This document shows, one piece after another, positions 5,846 through 9,615 of a DNA stretch of 9,615 bases. A model generated the notes under the pieces. That model saw only the letters and a program-made list of their open reading frames with translations. It was not told where the DNA came from and ran no database searches. How positions within the stretch are numbered: position 1 is the stretch's first letter; every line of letters begins with the position of its first letter. This DNA is from Clostridia bacterium. GTDB lineage: Bacteria; Bacillota; Clostridia; Oscillospirales; Acutalibacteraceae. Location of the stretch: positions 1 through 9,615 of the forward strand of contig JAILDS010000149.1 of assembly GCA_024689165.1 (NCBI GenBank), given 5' to 3'. The position numbers and the translations under genes are program-made.

Positions 5846-7381
5846 ATGAACATCGTAAACGTGATCAATTTCGTCCGCGCGGTCGAGCCGAGATCGCAGG
5901 ACGACTCGTATCTGTTCGCAACGACTGCGGACGAGCTTGAGCTCTGCGCCCGCTTCGGCTTCGACAGCACACTGCTGCTTCAGTATGACGCGCTTATTCG
6001 GGACGACTACGTCGGACTGATCCGCGATTTCAGAGAAAAGCACTCCGGGCTGAAGCTCGACGTCGGGCTGTGGCTCGAGGTCGTCCAGCCCCTCTGCGAG
6101 GACGCGGGGCTGCCCTGGCGCGGCCTTTACCCGTGGGACTGGCACAGCGACGTGGGCTTTACCGTCGGGTACGAACCCGATGAAAGACTGCGCCTCATCG
6201 ACGCCGCGATGGAAGGCTTCCGCCGCGTTTTCGGAGAGTATCCTTCCGCCGTCGGGAGCTGGCACATCGACGCCGTTTCGCTGAAATACCTTGAGGACAA
6301 ATACAAAACCGCCGTTTCGTGCACCTGCAAGGAACAGTTCGGCACGGACGGCTATACCCTCTGGGGCGGCGTCTATTCCGGCGCGTATTACCCGAGCGTG
6401 AACAATATGCTCTGCCCCGCCTCCGGGAAAGACCTGCAGATCGACCTGCCCGTGTTCCGTATGCTCGGGGCCGACCCGGTGCGGCAGTACGATCTCGGCG
6501 TCAGCGAAGGCTCCCGCTGTCAGGGCGTGCGCTCGATGGAGCCGGTGTACGGCAACTCCGGCGCGGACCCCGACTGGGTCGACGCTTACTTCGCGAACAA
6601 TTTCAACGGCAGGGGGCTGAACCTTTCCTACGTCCAGCTCGGTCAGGAAAACTCCTTCGGCGGCGACTCGATACTCCCGGGGCTCACGATGCAGTTCGAA
6701 AAGCTCAGACGGCTCTCGGACGCCGGGACCGTCGAGGTCCTGACTCTGACGGAGTCGGGCAGGCGTTTCCGCCGCAGCTTCCCGCAGACCCCGCCGATGG
6801 CGCAGTGCTTCGAGGAAAAAACGCCGGACGGCGACTTTTCGAGCGTCTGGTACCAGAGCAGGGATTACCGGATAAACTTCTATTCCGAAAACGGGGTCCC
6901 GAGGATACGGGACCTGTACCTTTTCGACGACGGCTTCCGCGAAAAATACCTCGACAGGCGCGAGACGAGCCACAACTGCGCTTATTTCAACCTGCCGGTC
7001 GTCGACGGCTACCGGTTTTCGGACCTTAACGTGCGCGCGGGGCTGTACCCGAAGGGCGTGACGGGCGGCGTTTCCGCCGAGTCCGTCGGTACGGACAGCC
7101 TGAGAGTGAAGCTCGGAGGCGGCATGACCGTTACCGCCGGGCCCCAGAGCGTCAGGATAACGTCGGACGCGGATTTCACGCTCGGATTCGTATACGCGCC
7201 GGGAAGCGGCGTTCCGTACGTCGGGACCGACGGCGAAAGACTTTATATGAAGGTCGAGCCCTGGGAGGGGTATTCGTACGGGTATTCCGTCCGCCTTGAA
7301 AAGGGTTGTTTCAGAAAAACCGGGAACGGGGGATATGAGATCCGTTCCGAGGATTCGGAGGTCGTTATATGCGTAAAATGA
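5846..7381 (+). CDS. Uncharacterised protein, probable sugar-active barrel (polysaccharide-deacetylase-like) enzyme
   Basis: 511 residues. I know of similar hypothetical proteins in carbohydrate loci of gut bacteria but no proven function. Residues 1-320 look like an alpha/beta barrel with clustered aromatic and acidic motifs: NFVRAVEPR (8-16), LLQYDAL (44-50), WLEVVQP (76-82), WDWH (97-100), GSWHID (137-142), CTCKEQFGTDGYTLWGG (159-175), YYPS (181-184) and PVFRMLG (202-208). The spaced Arg-Glu, Asp, His and Trp residues at strand ends recall NodB/polysaccharide deacetylase and related glycoside hydrolase barrels. From about 330 onward the protein is beta-rich (repeated short strands, Gly/Asp turns), suggesting a sandwich domain. 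There is no signal peptide, so it should act in the cytoplasm on imported sugars or oligosaccharides. AAAGGA precedes the ATG by six bases. Its last 13 bases overlap the next gene. Its place after rhaB suggests a role in use of rhamnose-containing glycans; this is inference. Confidence 0.72.
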   Translation: MNIVNVINFVRAVEPRSQDDSYLFATTADELELCARFGFDSTLLLQYDALIRDDYVGLIRDFREKHSGLKLDVGLWLEVVQPLCEDAGLPWRGLYPWDWHSDVGFTVGYEPDERLRLIDAAMEGFRRVFGEYPSAVGSWHIDAVSLKYLEDKYKTAVSCTCKEQFGTDGYTLWGGVYSGAYYPSVNNMLCPASGKDLQIDLPVFRMLGADPVRQYDLGVSEGSRCQGVRSMEPVYGNSGADPDWVDAYFANNFNGRGLNLSYVQLGQENSFGGDSILPGLTMQFEKLRRLSDAGTVEVLTLTESGRRFRRSFPQTPPMAQCFEEKTPDGDFSSVWYQSRDYRINFYSENGVPRIRDLYLFDDGFREKYLDRRETSHNCAYFNLPVVDGYRFSDLNVRAGLYPKGVTGGVSAESVGTDSLRVKLGGGMTVTAGPQSVRITSDADFTLGFVYAPGSGVPYVGTDGERLYMKVEPWEGYSYGYSVRLEKGCFRKTGNGGYEIRSEDSEVVICVK

Positions 7382-9018
7382 TAAAGCCGTTTACGGCTGC
7401 GGTCCTTTCGGCGTGCCTGCTCGCGTGCGCCGTCCCGGTCTCCGCCGCCGGTCCTCGGCCGCTCGCGCTGACCGTCGCGGCGGACACGCACTACCAGTGC
7501 CCGGAGGACCTCGGCGAAATGAGCGACGTTTACACGGAGTATATGCTCGAGCCGGAGCTTTACGGGTACGCCTCGACTCAGGGACAGATGAACTATGAGT
7601 CCGGGGCGATACTCGCGGCAATGCTCGATTCCTTCGCCGCGTCTTCTTCGCCTTATCTGCTCATCGCCGGGGACCTTACCTGCGGCAAACGCGCCTCGCA
7701 CCTGAAGTTCGCAGAATATCTCCGCGACTGCGAGAAACGCAGCGGCAAAAGCATTTTCGTCATAAACGGCAACCACGACTGCGACGCAGAAAGCGACGAC
7801 AGATACGTCGGCATGGAGGAATTTCGCGAGATATACGCCGAGTTCGGCTACGACGAGGCCCTCGACAGGCACGAGACCTCCGCGTCATACACGGCAGACC
7901 TGTCCGATGATTACCGCCTCATCGCGCTCGATTCGTGCATTTACGGCGAAGACGACGGCGAGATCAACGCCTCCGTTTTCGCGTGGCTGGGAAAAAGCCT
8001 GAGCGCCGCCCGTGAGGACGGCAGGACGCCTATAGTGATGATGCACCACAGCATACTGCCGCACTATGAGCTCCAGCCGATGCTCGGTTCCTGGCGTTTC
8101 TTCGCCTCTTACCTGGCGGACAACGGCGTGCAGGTCGTTTTTACGGGCCACATCCACGCCAACGACGTTTCGTGCGCGAAGTCCCTGCGCGGGAATACGA
8201 TATACGACGTCCAGACGGGCGCGCTGATAACGTCGCCGAACACATACCGCACTGCGGTATTCGACGGCGGAAAGGTCGATATATCCTGTAATTACGTGAC
8301 CCGGATCGACGTTTCTCTGCTGCCGGACGCCATGAGCGCCGCGCAGAAGGCCGCGCTTGAAGCCGATTTTCCGGCTTACGCCTACTCGTATTTCGAAAAC
8401 GGCGTCTGCAAGTGGCTCAACAGGAACGTCGGCTCCATGAACAGGCTCGCCAGATGGTTCAGGCTCGAAGAGGGCACGGCGGTCTACGATTCGCTTGAAC
8501 GGGTCATGAAAAAAGTCGGCGCCGCGGTCGGATCGGACATATACGGCGGGGACGGCAGCCTTGAAGCCGCGCTCTCGCCTTTCGGCAAAGAAGTGCCGCC
8601 CAGCGCTTACGTCAAGCCCTACCAGGTCGCCGCGAAGCTGATGTACGGGCTTTTCGGCGGCGAGTCCGGGGATTCCCGGGAGGATACGCAGCTCCTGCTC
8701 GTCTGCCTCGAGGGGGCGGTGATAAAGGCTTTGTCGCAGGAGGACGAGGACGTCGTGCGGCGTTTCGCCCGCGCCGTCGTCGGTTCCGCGGCGTCGTCCG
8801 AGTTTGGTACGCTGATAGTGCAGGCCGCGGAAAAAACAGCTCTCGCCCTGCTCGAGACCCTCGCGGGAGGTATAGTCGACGATTACAGCGACCCCGCCGA
8901 CCTTGACGTGGCCCTGCCCTGCGAGGCGGAAAAAATCCTGACGCTCGACCCGGTCCTGAGACTGCTGCAATTGTTTACGGAGCTGTTCGAAAGGATCTTT
9001 TCGGCGTTTGGCGTATAG
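7369..9018 (+). CDS. Secreted calcineurin-like metallophosphoesterase with unknown C-terminal domain
   Basis: 549 residues. The phosphoesterase core has all five expected metal-site motifs in order: DTH (Asp39, His41), GDLT (101-104), GNHD (134-137), MHHS (214-217) and GHIH (250-253). These bind two metals that hydrolyse phosphomonoesters or phosphodiesters; the substrate cannot be told. Residues 1-26 form a signal peptide with a VSA-AG cleavage site. LLAC at 17-20 could instead be a weak lipobox, giving a lipoprotein. Residues 310-549 are a mostly helical region I do not recognise, ending in an aromatic amphipathic helix (LFERIFSAFGV). GGAGG seven bases upstream fixes the start at 7369 rather than the second ATG at 7378. 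The gene overlaps the previous stop by 13 bases in another frame, so translation is likely coupled. It is the last gene of the rhaB operon. A role in extracellular phosphate or nucleotide scavenging is possible but unproven. Confidence 0.92.
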   Translation: MRKMIKPFTAAVLSACLLACAVPVSAAGPRPLALTVAADTHYQCPEDLGEMSDVYTEYMLEPELYGYASTQGQMNYESGAILAAMLDSFAASSSPYLLIAGDLTCGKRASHLKFAEYLRDCEKRSGKSIFVINGNHDCDAESDDRYVGMEEFREIYAEFGYDEALDRHETSASYTADLSDDYRLIALDSCIYGEDDGEINASVFAWLGKSLSAAREDGRTPIVMMHHSILPHYELQPMLGSWRFFASYLADNGVQVVFTGHIHANDVSCAKSLRGNTIYDVQTGALITSPNTYRTAVFDGGKVDISCNYVTRIDVSLLPDAMSAAQKAALEADFPAYAYSYFENGVCKWLNRNVGSMNRLARWFRLEEGTAVYDSLERVMKKVGAAVGSDIYGGDGSLEAALSPFGKEVPPSAYVKPYQVAAKLMYGLFGGESGDSREDTQLLLVCLEGAVIKALSQEDEDVVRRFARAVVGSAASSEFGTLIVQAAEKTALALLETLAGGIVDDYSDPADLDVALPCEAEKILTLDPVLRLLQLFTELFERIFSAFGV

Positions 9019-9183
9019 CCCCTATTCATGGAACAGGGATCAGGAAACAGGCAGTAGGGAATAGGGAGCATTGCCCCAGCGTGGCCGCCCCGGTGCCCAA
9101 GGTATGAACGCGCAGTGTGTTTTTCAACAAAGCGCGGCCTTATGACCCGGCAGCGCGGCAGGGCAACAGCGCCTGTCCCCATT

Positions 9184-9254
9184 TGTCGGCTGCGCCGACA
9201 TTTCCCCCGCACCGCGGGGGAATCTTTCAGTGCCGCCCCGACGCGCAGCGTCGG
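9184..9254. repeat. Three consecutive perfect stem-loops
   Basis: TGTCGGC/GCCGACA (9184-9190 and 9194-9200) has a TGC loop. TTCCCCCGC/GCGGGGGAA (9202-9210 and 9214-9222) has an ACC loop and is followed by TCTTTC. CCGACGC/GCGTCGG (9238-9244 and 9248-9254) has a GCA loop. All stems are perfect with 3-nt loops. The second could terminate plus-strand transcripts; the series as a whole looks like REP-type palindromic DNA. Confidence 0.65.
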
Positions 9255-9301
9255 TTTATAATGCGCCGCAGGCCATTACTTCATCCTTCATACTTGAAAT
9301 G

Positions 9302-9352
9302 CCTCCCTCCGTGAGGGAGGTGGCGCGCGTCAGCGCGACGGAGGGAGTTTTT
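9302..9352 (+). terminator. Compound hairpin with T-run; likely terminator of the rhaB operon
   Basis: The arm CTCCCTCCGT (9303-9312) is a perfect partner for ACGGAGGGAG (9338-9347), giving a 10-bp stem followed directly by TTTTT (9348-9352). The same arm can instead fold locally: CCTCCCTC (9302-9309) with GAGGGAGG (9313-9320). A further stem, CGCGC/GCGCG (9324-9328 and 9333-9337), lies inside. The outer form is a good Rho-independent terminator; the local form would disrupt it. Similar CTCCCTC...GAGGGAG units are, to my recollection, frequent in clostridial genomes, so it may also be a dispersed repeat. Confidence 0.65.
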
Positions 9353-9397
9353 CTGCGCCTGCGGACACTGCTTCAGGTTTTTCGATCCCTTGCATAA

Positions 9398-9434
9398 CGA
9401 CGTGTCCCCCCGCCGGTGGGCGGGGGACACGTCG
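9398..9434. terminator. Long hairpin between convergent genes
   Basis: CGACGTGTCCCCC (9398-9410) pairs perfectly with GGGGGACACGTCG (9422-9434). Three more inner pairs form if C9411 bulges, giving a stem of about 16 bp with a small loop. It sits 13 bp beyond the stop codon of the minus-strand gene and is therefore its probable terminator, although the following T-run is weak on both strands. Confidence 0.65.
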
Positions 9435-9447
9435 ATTATACGCTGTA

Positions 9448-9615
9448 TCAGTATTTCGCGCCGAAGATTGCGACAAAGATTTTGTGAAAGAATGCGACTA
9501 TCTTCCCGAAGAAACCCTCGTGCGGCTTGCCGCACCACCTGCACAGACCGTCGGACTGACCGGGATCGTTACATCTCACCGGAGAGTGAGGTGCTGGAAA
9601 TCCAGCCGGAAGGCT
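9448..9615 (-). CDS. C-terminal end of a probable surface or secreted protein (5' end outside window)
   Basis: Reading the minus strand from the window edge gives 55 codons ending in TGA (complement of 9448-9450). The readable tail contains CRWCGKPHEGFFGKI and ends in IFVAIFGAKY. A CxxCGxxHxGFF block followed by a short aromatic, amphipathic helix at the extreme C-terminus is a pattern I associate with clostridial secreted or surface proteins; the two cysteines plus histidine could bind metal. The role of that tail is not established to my knowledge. The first 15 or so residues after the edge (SLPAGFPAPHSPV) are low-complexity and could be a linker, or could mean that the reliable frame begins only after that point. 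A hairpin 13 bp past the stop is consistent with a real gene end. The gene converges on the metallophosphoesterase gene. Confidence 0.62.
   Translation of the reverse strand, partial: SLPAGFPAPHSPVRCNDPGQSDGLCRWCGKPHEGFFGKIVAFFHKIFVAIFGAKY

Larger units (their letters stand above)
9019..9447. other. Non-coding, palindrome-rich intergenic region between convergent genes
   Basis: No convincing gene is present in these 429 bp. The stretch begins with purine-rich repeats; CCCTATTC (9020-9027) is repeated inverted as GAATAGGG (9059-9066), with AGGGA/ACAGG motifs between. It then holds at least five perfect short stem-loops, listed separately below. The two flanking genes converge, so a terminator-rich spacer is expected, but the density of palindromes is higher than termination needs and suggests a pile-up of REP-like or MITE-like repeats. 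Confidence 0.7.

Noticed and set aside
4421..6973. An 850-codon open frame on the minus strand across rhaB and the following gene
   Set aside because: It is antisense to two recognisable genes, is very rich in Arg, Ala, Gly and Val, shows no domain, and results from the lack of stop codons opposite GC-rich codons.
6319..7029. A 236-codon plus-strand frame inside the 511-residue gene
   Set aside because: It is an Arg-rich out-of-frame shadow; the host frame has strong motif structure throughout this region.
9257..9262. TATAAT in the final spacer as a promoter
   Set aside because: No well-spaced -35 box lies upstream and no plus-strand gene follows; it is next to a palindrome and is probably chance.
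9019..9447. A CRISPR array
   Set aside because: The palindromes differ from each other in sequence and spacing; there is no repeated unit with regular unique spacers and no cas gene.
9281..9544. An 87-codon minus-strand frame in the palindromic spacer
   Set aside because: It runs through two hairpins and conflicts with the minus-strand frame ending at 9448, which has the better protein pattern.

Overview
The window looks like a chromosomal segment from a high-GC anaerobic Firmicute, probably a gut Clostridia lineage (Oscillospiraceae or Christensenellales type). The evidence is G/C-rich third codon positions, purine-rich Shine-Dalgarno sites, sigma-A-like promoters with 17-bp spacers, and protein families typical of that group. 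This placement is inferred from gene style, not from a marker gene. Eight plus-strand genes and one minus-strand gene are supported. The first and last are cut by the window edges.

Layout. (1) Positions 1-300 hold the C-terminal third of rhamnulose-1-phosphate aldolase (RhaD). (2) A promoter at 356-384 with a dyad at its predicted start site drives a tight three-gene cluster (448-2861). It encodes a NUDIX hydrolase fused to a degenerate inorganic-pyrophosphatase-like domain, a COG2426 small membrane transporter-like protein with an added signal peptide, and a stand-alone acyltransferase of the 2-oxoacid-dehydrogenase E2 type. (3) A strong hairpin and a perfect-consensus promoter precede a class II fructose-bisphosphate aldolase (3073-4002). 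Its stop codon lies in the terminal inverted repeat of a 169-bp MITE-like element, and a textbook terminator follows. (4) A promoter overlapped by two dyads leads into rhamnulokinase (rhaB), an uncharacterised 511-residue sugar-metabolism-like protein and a secreted metallophosphoesterase (4331-9018), probably one operon. (5) Positions 9019-9447 are non-coding and packed with short perfect palindromes. (6) From 9615 back to 9448, on the minus strand, is the C-terminal end of a probable surface or secreted protein with a CxxCG-H tail.

How the genes work together. RhaB phosphorylates L-rhamnulose and RhaD splits the product into dihydroxyacetone phosphate and L-lactaldehyde. Class II aldolase handles dihydroxyacetone phosphate in glycolysis. 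Rhamnose catabolism is therefore the clearest theme, although about 4 kb of unrelated genes separate rhaD from rhaB and no rhamnose isomerase, transporter or regulator is visible. The unknown 511-residue gene and the phosphoesterase downstream of rhaB may extend that pathway. Nothing here is a complete new defence or mobile system. The best leads are the PPase-like/NUDIX fusion, the operator-like dyads, the MITE at the fba stop codon, the unknown gene in the rhamnose operon and the palindrome cluster.
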